The notes under the pieces were generated by a model. The model had not been told where the DNA came from. It searched no databases and saw only the letters and a program-made list of their open reading frames with translations. A program made the position numbers and the translations under genes. Positions 48,630-58,146 of a stretch of 64,000 bases of DNA are shown here, piece by piece (positions within the stretch are counted from its first letter, which is position 1; each line of letters opens with the position of its first letter). This DNA is from Tindallia sp. (lineage in GTDB: Bacteria; Bacillota; Clostridia; Peptostreptococcales; Tindalliaceae): assembly GCA_007134225.1 (NCBI GenBank), contig SLLE01000076.1, positions 1 through 64,000 of the forward strand. The letters run 5' to 3'.

Positions 48630-49952
48630 CTAATTGCCTCCAGCTTTTTCACGACAAATCAGTTTAATTGGTGTTCCTTCAAAACTAAAACTCTCTCTAA
48701 TTTTATTTTCCAGATAACGCAAATAGGAAAAGTGCATCAGTTCCTTATCATTGACAAACAAAACGAAGGTCGGCGGTTTTACGGAAACCTGCGTTCCGTA
48801 ATAAATTCTCAACCTCTTTCCTTTATCGGAGGGGGGTTGATTCATAAGGGTTGCTTCAGCAATCACTTCATTTAGAACGCCAGTTTGTACACGCATGGCA
48901 TGTTGGTTGGATACATGCTGAATCATTGGAATCACTTTGTTGATTCGTTGTCCCTTTAGAACGGAAACAAATACAACCGGGGCATACTGGCAGAACCCAA
49001 GTTCAAACCTTATATCTTTCATAAACTTATTGACAGTCTTATTGTCTTTTTCAATTAAATCCCATTTGTTTACCAGAATAATCATGGCCCGACCGTTGTC
49101 ATGGCTTAGTCCTGCAACACGCTTATCCTGTTCTGTCACGCCTTCCTGTGCATCAATCATCAATATACATATATCTGAACGTTCAATGGCTGCAATTGCC
49201 CTGATAACGCTGTAATGCTCCACATTGCTGTGGATCCTGCTTTTCCTTCGTAATCCAGCTGTGTCAATCAGCACATATTCCTGGCCATCATGATGAAAAG
49301 GTGTATCGATGGCATCTCTTGTTGTTCCGGCTATGTCACTGACGATCACTCTATCTTCACCAAGCATTCGATTAATGAGCGATGATTTCCCAACATTTGG
49401 ACGTCCAATCACGGTCACTTTAATAGCTTCACTCACTTCTTCCTCTGGATCTGAATCATCAAAATGATTAACGATTTCATCAAGCAAATCCCCGATACCC
49501 AGACCCATTTCCGATGAAATTTCTATTGGATCTCCAATACCCAGCTCATAGAACTCATAGTAATGTTCAGATTGTTTTTCAGTATCTACTTTATTAACCA
49601 CTAAGAGAACCGGCTTTTTATTTTTTCGCAGCAATTCTGCCACTTCTCTATCTTGAACCGTTAATCCCTCTCTTCCATCAACCATGAACACAATGACGTC
49701 GGCGGTTTCCATCGCCAATTCAGCTTGATTGCGCATTTGTCTCGGAATATGTTCCTCTGAGCTTGGCTCCAATCCACCAGTGTCAATCAAGGTGAATTGA
49801 TGGTTCAGCCAATCAACGTCCGCATAAATGCGATCACGTGTCACGCCGGGTGTGTTTTCAACAATAGAGATTCTCCTGCCTGCGATTCGGTTAAAAAAGG
49901 TCGACTTTCCCACATTGGGGCGTCCTACCACTGCAACAATGGGTTTTGCCAT
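48630..49952 (-). CDS. der: Ribosome biogenesis GTPase Der
   Basis: Two G domains: GRPNVGKSTFFNR and GRPNVGKSSLINR; KH-like C-terminus. Confidence 0.98.
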   Translation of the reverse strand: MAKPIVAVVGRPNVGKSTFFNRIAGRRISIVENTPGVTRDRIYADVDWLNHQFTLIDTGGLEPSSEEHIPRQMRNQAELAMETADVIVFMVDGREGLTVQDREVAELLRKNKKPVLLVVNKVDTEKQSEHYYEFYELGIGDPIEISSEMGLGIGDLLDEIVNHFDDSDPEEEVSEAIKVTVIGRPNVGKSSLINRMLGEDRVIVSDIAGTTRDAIDTPFHHDGQEYVLIDTAGLRRKSRIHSNVEHYSVIRAIAAIERSDICILMIDAQEGVTEQDKRVAGLSHDNGRAMIILVNKWDLIEKDNKTVNKFMKDIRFELGFCQYAPVVFVSVLKGQRINKVIPMIQHVSNQHAMRVQTGVLNEVIAEATLMNQPPSDKGKRLRIYYGTQVSVKPPTFVLFVNDKELMHFSYLRYLENKIRESFSFEGTPIKLICREKAGGN

Positions 49953-51324
49953 TTTTCACAACACTCCTGATCTTTGGATTTACTGCTGTTATTTGTAATA
50001 TTTTTTGAACAAAGGCTCTACCATCAACAGGGCAGGCAAAAACCGGAACTCCCAGTTTTTTTTCAACTTCGCCGATTGTAATATCATCCAAAAATGTATT
50101 TTCTGCATCACGCAGCATGTTTTCGGGTATAACGACAGGGGATTCCTGTGATCTTTTCGATAATTGTTCAATTAAATCTTTTCCGGTAACTAATCCACTT
50201 ACGTTGATCGATTCACCAAAAAATTCATTCTTAACAGGTTGAACATCCAATTTTAACCCAATTATTCTCTTCTCAAGTTCTTGCGCCATTTGTATCATAA
50301 AATCAAAAGCCAACATACCGGTTATAATCTTTAAATTAACCGTTTTAGATTTTTTAATTAAAGGCATCTTTTTAATGTACTGCATCAATTGATGCTGGAA
50401 AAGTGTGATCATTCCAACGCCGTTTTCAAGCTGGTGAAATTCTCCGTAAAAAGCCGCCGCCGGAAGCTTCTCACCTGCTGTTAAATAAATTTCATCCGAA
50501 GCATATACCTTTTTTGAACCGGAAAGTTTTTCATATTGTTGCTGCCATTGATTGATGATTCTTAATGTTTCCTTAGCAATTGGCTTGGTAACCGTTTCAA
50601 GTATCGGTAATCCATTACGATACTTGGTTTTTCCTACCGGAACGATGGCAATACTTAAGACGGAATCAATAATTCTCTCGATATCTTGCAATGTTTTTTT
50701 CAAAACGGATCCGTCGTTCCAACCAGGACAAAGCACTACCTGAAGGTTCATAGCGATTCCGTTTTCATGGAATTTTGTCAACAACTTTAATGCTTCCCCG
50801 GCAAATCGGTTGTTCAGCATCTTTTTTCTTAATTCCGGGTTTGTTGTATGGACTGAAATATTTAAAGGGCTAATACGATAACGAATTATTTTTTCAACAT
50901 CTTGATCTGACAGATTTGTTAAGGTGATATAGTTCCCCTGAAGAAACGATAGCCTTGCATCATCATCTTTCACATACAAACTGTTTCTCATATCCGGAGG
51001 CATCTGATCAATGAAGCAAAAAACACATTTGTTCTTGCATTGCCTTGTGATTTCACTCTCTTCATTAACAAATTGTATTCCGAGTTCTTCATCGTATCCT
51101 TTATCGATTTCCAAAATCCATTCTGAGCCGTCAGGCTTGGCAAGTTCAACCTCCAAAAAATCTTCCGCTGATAGAAATTGGTAGTCAAGCATATCTTCTA
51201 TGGGTTGACCATTTATTTTTACAAGAATATCACCTGGTAATACTCCCATTTCATCTGCTATGCTTCCTGGTTTAATATGATTTATAATGTTTTTCCCTGA
51301 TTCTTTCAATATTTCACACTCCAT
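49891..51324 (-). CDS. DUF512 family protein (PDZ plus radical-SAM-like)
   Basis: PDZ-like PGSIADEMGVLPGDILVKINGQPI; RQCKNKCVFCFIDQMPPDMRNSLYVKDDDARLSFLQGNYITLTNL. Confidence 0.93.
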   Translation of the reverse strand: MECEILKESGKNIINHIKPGSIADEMGVLPGDILVKINGQPIEDMLDYQFLSAEDFLEVELAKPDGSEWILEIDKGYDEELGIQFVNEESEITRQCKNKCVFCFIDQMPPDMRNSLYVKDDDARLSFLQGNYITLTNLSDQDVEKIIRYRISPLNISVHTTNPELRKKMLNNRFAGEALKLLTKFHENGIAMNLQVVLCPGWNDGSVLKKTLQDIERIIDSVLSIAIVPVGKTKYRNGLPILETVTKPIAKETLRIINQWQQQYEKLSGSKKVYASDEIYLTAGEKLPAAAFYGEFHQLENGVGMITLFQHQLMQYIKKMPLIKKSKTVNLKIITGMLAFDFMIQMAQELEKRIIGLKLDVQPVKNEFFGESINVSGLVTGKDLIEQLSKRSQESPVVIPENMLRDAENTFLDDITIGEVEKKLGVPVFACPVDGRAFVQKILQITAVNPKIRSVVKNGKTHCCSGRTPQCGKVDLF

Positions 51325-51368
51325 TTAACATTCACTCATCGGATAAACAGGACAAACTCATCATATCA

Positions 51369-51857
51369 TCATGATGAGTTGTCCAAATGGCTCTTTTTTT
51401 CTTTCAGAATCTTTGTCAGTTCTTCCATAAAAGTATTCAGGTCCTTAAATTCGCGATATACAGAAGCAAAGCGAACATACGCTACTTCATCCAGATCTTT
51501 TAGCTGATCCATTACCATATTACCAATTTTTTCTGTCTGTACTTCTTTTTCCATTTCGTTTTGTAATTGTTTTTCAATATCATCGACCAAATGTTCAATC
51601 GCCTTTAACGGTACCGGTCTTTTTTCGCAGGCTCTAATAACACCATTCATTACCTTATTGCGATTAAACGGTTCTCTGTTACCTGATTTCTTAATGACAA
51701 TCAATGGAATTTCTTCAATTTTTTCGTATGTCGTGAATCGTTTCTGGCATTCATTGCATTCTCTCCTGCGTCTTATCGCCTGTCCCTCATCCGTCGGTCT
51801 TGAATCAATGACTTTGGAATCAAATTTTCCACAAAATGGACAATTCAATCCTATCAC
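51369..51857 (-). CDS. nrdR: Transcriptional repressor NrdR
   Basis: [48 protein letters not shown]-cone. Confidence 0.97.
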   Translation of the reverse strand: MIGLNCPFCGKFDSKVIDSRPTDEGQAIRRRRECNECQKRFTTYEKIEEIPLIVIKKSGNREPFNRNKVMNGVIRACEKRPVPLKAIEHLVDDIEKQLQNEMEKEVQTEKIGNMVMDQLKDLDEVAYVRFASVYREFKDLNTFMEELTKILKEKKSHLDNSS

Positions 51858-51898
51858 CCGCTTTCTGCTGTTGGTGATGTTCTTACATCATAATCAAT

Positions 51899-53023
51899 TT
51901 ATTTTTTTCTTCTTAAGAAGACCGGAATGTCCAGTTCATCATCCTGGTTCTCATTTGGATCCATATTTAATTCGTCTGTTTCTTTTTCCGATTTCTTTTC
52001 GTTGGACCGCTTTGTCTCATGTGTTTTCGAGATATTTTTCGCTGTTTTAATAAAGGTTTCTTGTTCACGATCTTCGTCAAACCCAGTTGCTATTACTGTA
52101 ATTTGAATTTCATCCTGCATTTCCTCGTTAATAACGGCACCAAAAATAATGTTTGCGTCTTCGTCTGCTTCCTGAGAAACCATTTCTGCCGCTTCATGAA
52201 CTTCAAAAAGACTTAAGTTTGAACTTCCTGTGATATTGATTAACACACCACGGGCGCCTTTAATGGATGTTTCCAGGAGTGGACTCTGAATTGCCTGCTT
52301 TGCCGCTTCGGTCGCTCTGTTTTCCCCGGATGATTTTCCAATACCCATATGAGCCAAACCCTGATCAAACATAATGGTTTTCACATCTGCAAAATCGCAA
52401 TTGACCAGCCCGGCATCATCAATTAAATCGGAGATACCTTGAACACCTTGGCGCAAAATATCATCGGCCAGCCGAAAAGCTTCAATAATCGATGTTTTCT
52501 TTTCGATGACCTGAAGCAAACGATCATTTGGAATTGTCACCAATGTATCTACTCGCTCCTTTAAGTCTCCAATTCCTTTATCCGCATGCTTCCATCTTCG
52601 TTTACCTTCAAAAGTAAAAGGCTTCGTTACAACACCTACAGTAAGAATCCCCATTTCTCTGGCAATTTCAGCAACTACGGGAGCTGCTCCGGTTCCGGTT
52701 CCCCCACCCATACCAGAAGTGACAAAGACCATATCAGCACCTTTTAAAAGCTTGGCAATGTCATCCCTGCTTTCTTCTGCAGCTTTAAAGCCTACTTCAG
52801 GATTTGCACCTGCTCCAAGCCCTTTTGTAAGTTTTTCACCTATTTGCAACTTTTGTTCTGCTTTAGAATTTAAAAGTGCTTGCTTGTCTGTGTTAACCGC
52901 AATAAATTCTACACCTTTCATGCCGGTTTCAATCATCCGGTTTACTGCATTATTCCCACCACCGCCAACACCAATAACTTTAATTTGCGCAACGCTGTCC
53001 ATATCCATATCAAATTCCAACAC
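51899..53023 (-). CDS. ftsZ: Cell division protein FtsZ
   Basis: [28 protein letters not shown]-terminal [13 protein letters not shown]. Confidence 0.99.
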   Translation of the reverse strand: MLEFDMDMDSVAQIKVIGVGGGGNNAVNRMIETGMKGVEFIAVNTDKQALLNSKAEQKLQIGEKLTKGLGAGANPEVGFKAAEESRDDIAKLLKGADMVFVTSGMGGGTGTGAAPVVAEIAREMGILTVGVVTKPFTFEGKRRWKHADKGIGDLKERVDTLVTIPNDRLLQVIEKKTSIIEAFRLADDILRQGVQGISDLIDDAGLVNCDFADVKTIMFDQGLAHMGIGKSSGENRATEAAKQAIQSPLLETSIKGARGVLINITGSSNLSLFEVHEAAEMVSQEADEDANIIFGAVINEEMQDEIQITVIATGFDEDREQETFIKTAKNISKTHETKRSNEKKSEKETDELNMDPNENQDDELDIPVFLRRKK

Positions 53024-53044
53024 AGCATTCCCTCCTCTATCTTC

Positions 53045-53181
53045 GGATCATTAACAGGATTCTTAGCTTCAGGTGGAGTTTTAACTCCATCTGAAGGTTA
53101 GAAAACGTTATCCAGGGACGTACCACCGCTTATCTCCCGCTTGTAGAAGAGGGAGTCTTAGCGGTGGTAGTCATCGGATTA
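53045..53181 (+). repeat. Mosaic intergenic repeat, copy C (modules 1+3, lacks module 2)
   Basis: taacaggattcttagcttcaggtggagttttaactccatctgaaggttagaaaacgttatcc then gggacgtaccaccgcttatctcccgcttgtagaagagggagtcttagcggtggtagtcatcggat. Confidence 0.92.
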
Positions 53182-53245
53182 ATATTTCTACAAATAGTTC
53201 CATTGCCTTTCATTATATTCTGTTTCTAACGCAATGCTCAAAATT

Positions 53246-53602
53246 TCATTGTGCCTCCCGCTCGGCTTGACGCATCCGGTTGATAAGATGCCTCCTGATG
53301 ATAGCAAAATTTTGGAATAGTCTGCTGCCAAATGCAAAAACAGCTGCATAGTATAAAGGGACTCCCAACTTATCGCCAATATAGGCTAATAAAGCGGCTA
53401 AAACCGCATTACTAAAGAAACCAGTAACAAAAATTTCTGTATCAAATGTATTCTCAAGGCTTGCTCTAAATCCTCCAAATACAGAGTCCAAAGAAGCTAG
53501 AATCGCAACGGATATGTAAAGAGACAAGGCCGCAGGATACGTTACTGGTAAATAGAGTCCTAATAATATTCCGAGAATTAATCCAACAATAGCAATAATC
53601 AC
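53246..53602 (-). CDS. Small basic family protein (Sbp, DUF1290)
   Basis: LGILLGLYLPVTYPAALSLYISVAILASLDSVFGGFRASLENTFDTEIFVTGFFSNAVLAALLAYIGDKLGVPLYYAAV. Confidence 0.93.
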   Translation of the reverse strand: MIIAIVGLILGILLGLYLPVTYPAALSLYISVAILASLDSVFGGFRASLENTFDTEIFVTGFFSNAVLAALLAYIGDKLGVPLYYAAVFAFGSRLFQNFAIIRRHLINRMRQAEREAQ

Positions 53603-54330
53603 AGGCTTCCACCTTCCTCTGCTGTAACGTATTGAAGCGTATGATTTCCCTGATATTTGGGTATTCTGATTCGCTCGCTTATATGCGATTCAACCTGCAG
53701 ACCAAAGACTTCCTTAATTTCCCAGGCATATGTGCCAGGTGCTTTTATCGCAGCGTTCAGTGTGTCAGGATTTCCAATGGCTTTTATCACAAATGGCTGC
53801 GCATAGGTCATTTGATTAATGGTTATAGTTGGACCGGCGCACTGAATTTCTGAAGTGTTGAGGTAACGTTGGCCATTTATTGAAAGTGCTTCGGCTCCGG
53901 CAATTTTAAGATCATTAATGATTTTGAGCACGTCTTCATCGTGCACAATCACGTTATTAGGGTTTTCACCTTCATATAATTCGCGTTCGCTGTCTTTCAG
54001 AACAACCAACACGCCAGGTCCTTCCAGATCGTAAAAACCACTTCTCATTCGCATTAATTCAATGTCCTGAATTATTATATCATTGATACTGCCATCTGAC
54101 TCTATGGCTGACTGATATTCTTTTAATCTGTTTTCCTGCGATTCAATCATGCTTTTAAGCTGTTCAATTTCCTCTTTTTCCTGTCGTATCTCCATATTAA
54201 GATCACTCATTGTTTTAATACTAACAAAATAATAGTCTTCGTCTAAATTTTTAACCTGTATCGCTAAAATTAAGCCTACTAACAAGCCAATTCCCAAAAG
54301 AAGGCCTTTTACAAAATAACTCTTCATCAT
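53599..54330 (-). CDS. DUF881 family protein
   Basis: GPGVLVVLKDSE...NNVIVHDEDVLKIINDLKIAGAEALSINGQRYLNTSEIQCAGPTITIN. Confidence 0.9.
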   Translation of the reverse strand: MMKSYFVKGLLLGIGLLVGLILAIQVKNLDEDYYFVSIKTMSDLNMEIRQEKEEIEQLKSMIESQENRLKEYQSAIESDGSINDIIIQDIELMRMRSGFYDLEGPGVLVVLKDSERELYEGENPNNVIVHDEDVLKIINDLKIAGAEALSINGQRYLNTSEIQCAGPTITINQMTYAQPFVIKAIGNPDTLNAAIKAPGTYAWEIKEVFGLQVESHISERIRIPKYQGNHTLQYVTAEEGGSL

Positions 54331-54345
54331 ATTCGCTCCCGCCTG

Positions 54346-55080
54346 CTATGGCTCCGTGGTTTCCATCGGTTTGGCATATTCAAATTCATAGACGCGATTA
54401 TATCGCGGCATCAATATCTCTTCCGTTTTTGAAACATCAACCTGAAGATTATAATAGTTTCTCATGTCCCATACGATGCCATATCTCATATTGAGTGCAG
54501 CTTCCAATGTTTCAGGATTTCCAATGGCCTTTACGATATATGGTGGCGTTGTGGCCGTATCATTAATATATAGTGAATTACTTGAATAATATATCTCAGT
54601 GGTGGAGACATAACGTTGGTCGTTAATGGAAATAGCCTCAGCTCCTGCTGCGTTGAGCGTATTGATCAATGCCAGCAAAATTTCATAGTTGTACATGATA
54701 AAACTTTCTGCATTTGTCTGATTAAAGGCAACCGGAGGGTCATCAATCTCTACAACCACTCCCGGACCAATCCCCTCAATGTATCCAGCAAGCAACTGGT
54801 ACCTCAGCAGGTCGTTTTTTAGATTTTTAATTAACAAGTTTTCATCGGCTTCCGACAATTCATATTCTCTTAATCTGCTTTCCAGATCCGTTAGTTCCTC
54901 TGTGAGTTGATCTTTTTCCGCGCGAAGATTTCTAAGTTCTGCTGTCATTTTTTGAGCCTGCTGTGAGGATAAAAATCCTCCTTCTGCCACTTCCTGCACA
55001 GATTTTATCTGCATCGCCACTACCAGTCCAAGCAGTCCACATATAATAGCAACGGCAATTTTTCCTTTTATTTCTTTCAT
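54346..55080 (-). CDS. DUF881 family protein (second copy)
   Basis: GPGVVVEIDDPP...LLALINTLNAAGAEAISINDQRYVSTTEIYYSSNSLYIN. Confidence 0.9.
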   Translation of the reverse strand: MKEIKGKIAVAIICGLLGLVVAMQIKSVQEVAEGGFLSSQQAQKMTAELRNLRAEKDQLTEELTDLESRLREYELSEADENLLIKNLKNDLLRYQLLAGYIEGIGPGVVVEIDDPPVAFNQTNAESFIMYNYEILLALINTLNAAGAEAISINDQRYVSTTEIYYSSNSLYINDTATTPPYIVKAIGNPETLEAALNMRYGIVWDMRNYYNLQVDVSKTEEILMPRYNRVYEFEYAKPMETTEP

Positions 55081-55865
55081 TGCACTTCCTCCTGACGAAC
55101 TCTGGGGCGCACCGTAATATGGTCGTCATATCGCATATCCAAAATAACATTCTCCATATTACGAGTATGAAGCGTAATCAATGCTTCTTTTAACGCCAAC
55201 ACTGAGTAAGCCGGCTGATCAACCTCCCCCATAAGTACTTCTATCCCATTGAAGGTAATCAATCGCACATCATGGCTGTCTGTTATGTGGATCTCTGAAA
55301 TATGATCCATCATTTCAGCTTCCTGCGCAGCTGTCAATATATCATAGGCTGACTCGAGAATCGATTCATTTTTAACCTGTACAGGCTCTCCAACTCTAAA
55401 GCTCTCGAATTCTACACCTGTCACGATGCTTAAGTTTTCATCAATAAGTCCATCTGATACTCGTAATACCACCTGTTCGTGATCCAAATAGATAAAAGAC
55501 CCCATATATGGTATTATAGCATACTCTTCCCTTTCTCTGATAACAATCTTTATACCGCTGATTCCTTTTCTTTTAACCTGACTCTCACGAACATAAGGAT
55601 GCTGTTCGATCATTGTTTCGATCTGTCCCGTCCTTACTTTATACAAATTATCTCCAAGGTCTATATCGGAAAACCTAATTATATCCTGTTCTGAAAGTTG
55701 ATTCAAGCCTTGAATTTCAATTTCTTTGATCAAAAAAAATCGAGACTCAAATACCACATAATACAATGCTCCTCCTACAATTGTTATCAGTAATAAAAAT
55801 AAGGTCAGCTTTATCATGCATGAATCGCCATGCTTATTCCCGTTCCGGTATTTCTGCTGAGTCAT
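55077..55865 (-). CDS. ftsQ: Cell division protein FtsQ/DivIB
   Basis: N-terminal TM, POTRA-like FFLIKEIEIQGLNQLSEQDIIRFSDIDLGDNLYKV. Confidence 0.9.
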   Translation of the reverse strand: MTQQKYRNGNKHGDSCMIKLTLFLLLITIVGGALYYVVFESRFFLIKEIEIQGLNQLSEQDIIRFSDIDLGDNLYKVRTGQIETMIEQHPYVRESQVKRKGISGIKIVIREREEYAIIPYMGSFIYLDHEQVVLRVSDGLIDENLSIVTGVEFESFRVGEPVQVKNESILESAYDILTAAQEAEMMDHISEIHITDSHDVRLITFNGIEVLMGEVDQPAYSVLALKEALITLHTRNMENVILDMRYDDHITVRPRVRQEEVQ

Positions 55866-55928
55866 CTGTTATTCCCGCCTTTTTCGCTATCACACCATTA
55901 TCCATAGCAGAACCTCATGATGACAATA

Positions 55929-57002
55929 CTACTCTATACCCAGTTTTTCAACAATCATTTCAACCGGCAACTTAGCCGGCATTTCCTGTTTTTCTGGTTC
56001 TTTCATTTCCAGCCCTTGAAGGATTGCCTGATGCAGTTTTTCAGGAGTAAGCTCCTTTTCAAGAATCACAGTTGCTCTGCCGGTTATTTCTAGCATGCGT
56101 GCATTTTTTTCCTGATGATTATCAGCAGTGTACGCTTTCGGTATGAGAACAGCATAACGTTGTGCTGCCTGAATTTCTGCAATTGTAATGGCTCCAGCGC
56201 TTCCAACTATTAGATCACAAGCCAGCAACGCTTCCGGCATTTCATCGATATATGGTACAATACGATGTCCAGTTGCTTCAGTTCCTTTTTCTTTTAGATT
56301 TCTGACCGTTGTTTCGTAGTGGGTTTTGCCCGTTGCCCAGTAAAGATAATATTCAGTATTATTATATTGTTGCAGCATTAACTCCACTGTCTGGTTGATA
56401 TTAGATGAACCTCCACTGCCTCCGGAAATTAGAACCATTTTGTGCTTTTTGAATTCCGGAAAATAGGTTCTTGCTTTTTCTTTATTAATCGTATAATAAT
56501 TAGACCGAATCGGGTTTCCGGTTAAGGTCAAGTTGTCTTTCTGCTTAAAATACTTGGCTGCCTCCTGAAAACTCAAAGCAACAACAGATACATATTTGTT
56601 CAGAAAACGATTTGTTAGTCCTGGATATGCATTCTGTTCATGAATCAGTGTAAAAATTCCTTTCTTGGCCGCTACATATACCACCGGCCCCGTAACATAG
56701 CCGCCTGTTCCAATCACATAATCTGGTCGAAACTGTTCAATCAGCCTTTTAACCTGAACAAGCCCCTGAAGCAACATTTTGGCGCTTTTAACATTATGAA
56801 ATGACAATTTGCGTTTTAAGTAGGACACGGTGATGGCTTCTAACGAATATCCCGCTGCCGGAACTAGTTGACATTCGAGTCCGTTTTCTGCACCAATAAA
56901 AAGAATTTCTGCTTCAGGATCTCTTTTTTTTATTTCATCCGCAATGGCAATCGCTGGATAAATATGCCCTCCGGTACCACCACCACTTATCATGTATCGC
57001 AT
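55929..57002 (-). CDS. murG: UDP-GlcNAc:lipid II GlcNAc transferase MurG
   Basis: GGGTGGHIYPAIAIAD, GTGGYVTGPVV, HEQNAYPGLTNRFL, GSAGAITIAEI. Confidence 0.98.
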   Translation of the reverse strand: MRYMISGGGTGGHIYPAIAIADEIKKRDPEAEILFIGAENGLECQLVPAAGYSLEAITVSYLKRKLSFHNVKSAKMLLQGLVQVKRLIEQFRPDYVIGTGGYVTGPVVYVAAKKGIFTLIHEQNAYPGLTNRFLNKYVSVVALSFQEAAKYFKQKDNLTLTGNPIRSNYYTINKEKARTYFPEFKKHKMVLISGGSGGSSNINQTVELMLQQYNNTEYYLYWATGKTHYETTVRNLKEKGTEATGHRIVPYIDEMPEALLACDLIVGSAGAITIAEIQAAQRYAVLIPKAYTADNHQEKNARMLEITGRATVILEKELTPEKLHQAILQGLEMKEPEKQEMPAKLPVEMIVEKLGIE

Positions 57003-57003
57003 T

Positions 57004-58146
57004 TTATCCTCCCTGAATTCCCGTGTATTTCGAAATGTTCAGCATGATACCCGTACAGGCCATCATTACCAACAAGGCACTGCCTCCATAGCTAATAAAA
57101 GGCAGCGGTATTCCGGTTACAGGTAATAGCGAAGTAGCAACTCCTACGTTCACAATCACCTGGATTGCAACCATGGATGTAATGCCTGTTGCCGTTAAAC
57201 AGGAAAACACATCTGGTGCACTCATTGCAATACATGCACCACGCCAAATAAAAATAGCAAACAATAGCAGCACCAGTGTCGCACCAAAAAACCCAACCTC
57301 TTCTCCGATAATAGCAAAAATAAAATCATTCTGCGGCTCTGGTAGGTATAAATGTTTCTGTATGCTTCTACCTATACCCCGTCCTGCAACACCGCCTGAT
57401 CCTATCGCCAAAAGCGATTGCACTGTTTGCAAGCCAGCGTCCATTGGATCAGCCCACGGGTCCATGTAAGCAATAAGTCTTCTTGCCTTGTAACCCTGAC
57501 CACTGATAAAAATATAACCCAAAGCTGCCACAACACTTCCAACTCCCATTACAGAGAGTCCTGCAAAGTGAATCATATTAACCCCACTGACAAACAACAT
57601 AATCATCATGATGCTCACAATAATCAGTCCAGTGCTGAAATCAGGTTGTTGGTATACGAGAGCAAACACGATCCCACCAATTAACAAGTGAGGAACACAT
57701 CCATAACGAAATGTTTTTATTCGATGTTTGTTTTTCTCCATGGTGGCTGCCATATAAAATATCACTGCCGCTTTAGCAAGTTCAGATGGCATAATCGTAA
57801 TACCACCAACTTCGATCCAGCGTTGTGCATAATTAACTTCTTTACCTGCAGATGTTAGAACAACAACCAGCAAGATCAAAGCAGCCAACATAATTAGATT
57901 GGAAAATTTAGCCCATATTCGGTAAGGGAAAGCGCTGCAAAAGGTTAGTGCAATCGTACCAAGGGCGGCCCACATTAAGACCCTTCTCAAATAATGAGCG
58001 CCATCTCCAGTATTTGAAAGAGCATACGTATAGCTGGAACTGAATACCATGATGATTCCAACCACAACAAGCAATATGGTCGCTGTCAGCAAAGGAATAT
58101 CTATTCCTTTATTGGCTTTCATACACTCACCACCTCTATAACTCAT
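57004..58146 (-). CDS. ftsW: SEDS-family FtsW/SpoVE
   Basis: VVGIIMVFSSS, PQNDFIFAIIGEEVGFFGATLVLLLF, LPVTGIPLPFISYGGSALLV. Confidence 0.95.
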   Translation of the reverse strand: MSYRGGECMKANKGIDIPLLTATILLVVVGIIMVFSSSYTYALSNTGDGAHYLRRVLMWAALGTIALTFCSAFPYRIWAKFSNLIMLAALILLVVVLTSAGKEVNYAQRWIEVGGITIMPSELAKAAVIFYMAATMEKNKHRIKTFRYGCVPHLLIGGIVFALVYQQPDFSTGLIIVSIMMIMLFVSGVNMIHFAGLSVMGVGSVVAALGYIFISGQGYKARRLIAYMDPWADPMDAGLQTVQSLLAIGSGGVAGRGIGRSIQKHLYLPEPQNDFIFAIIGEEVGFFGATLVLLLFAIFIWRGACIAMSAPDVFSCLTATGITSMVAIQVIVNVGVATSLLPVTGIPLPFISYGGSALLVMMACTGIMLNISKYTGIQGG

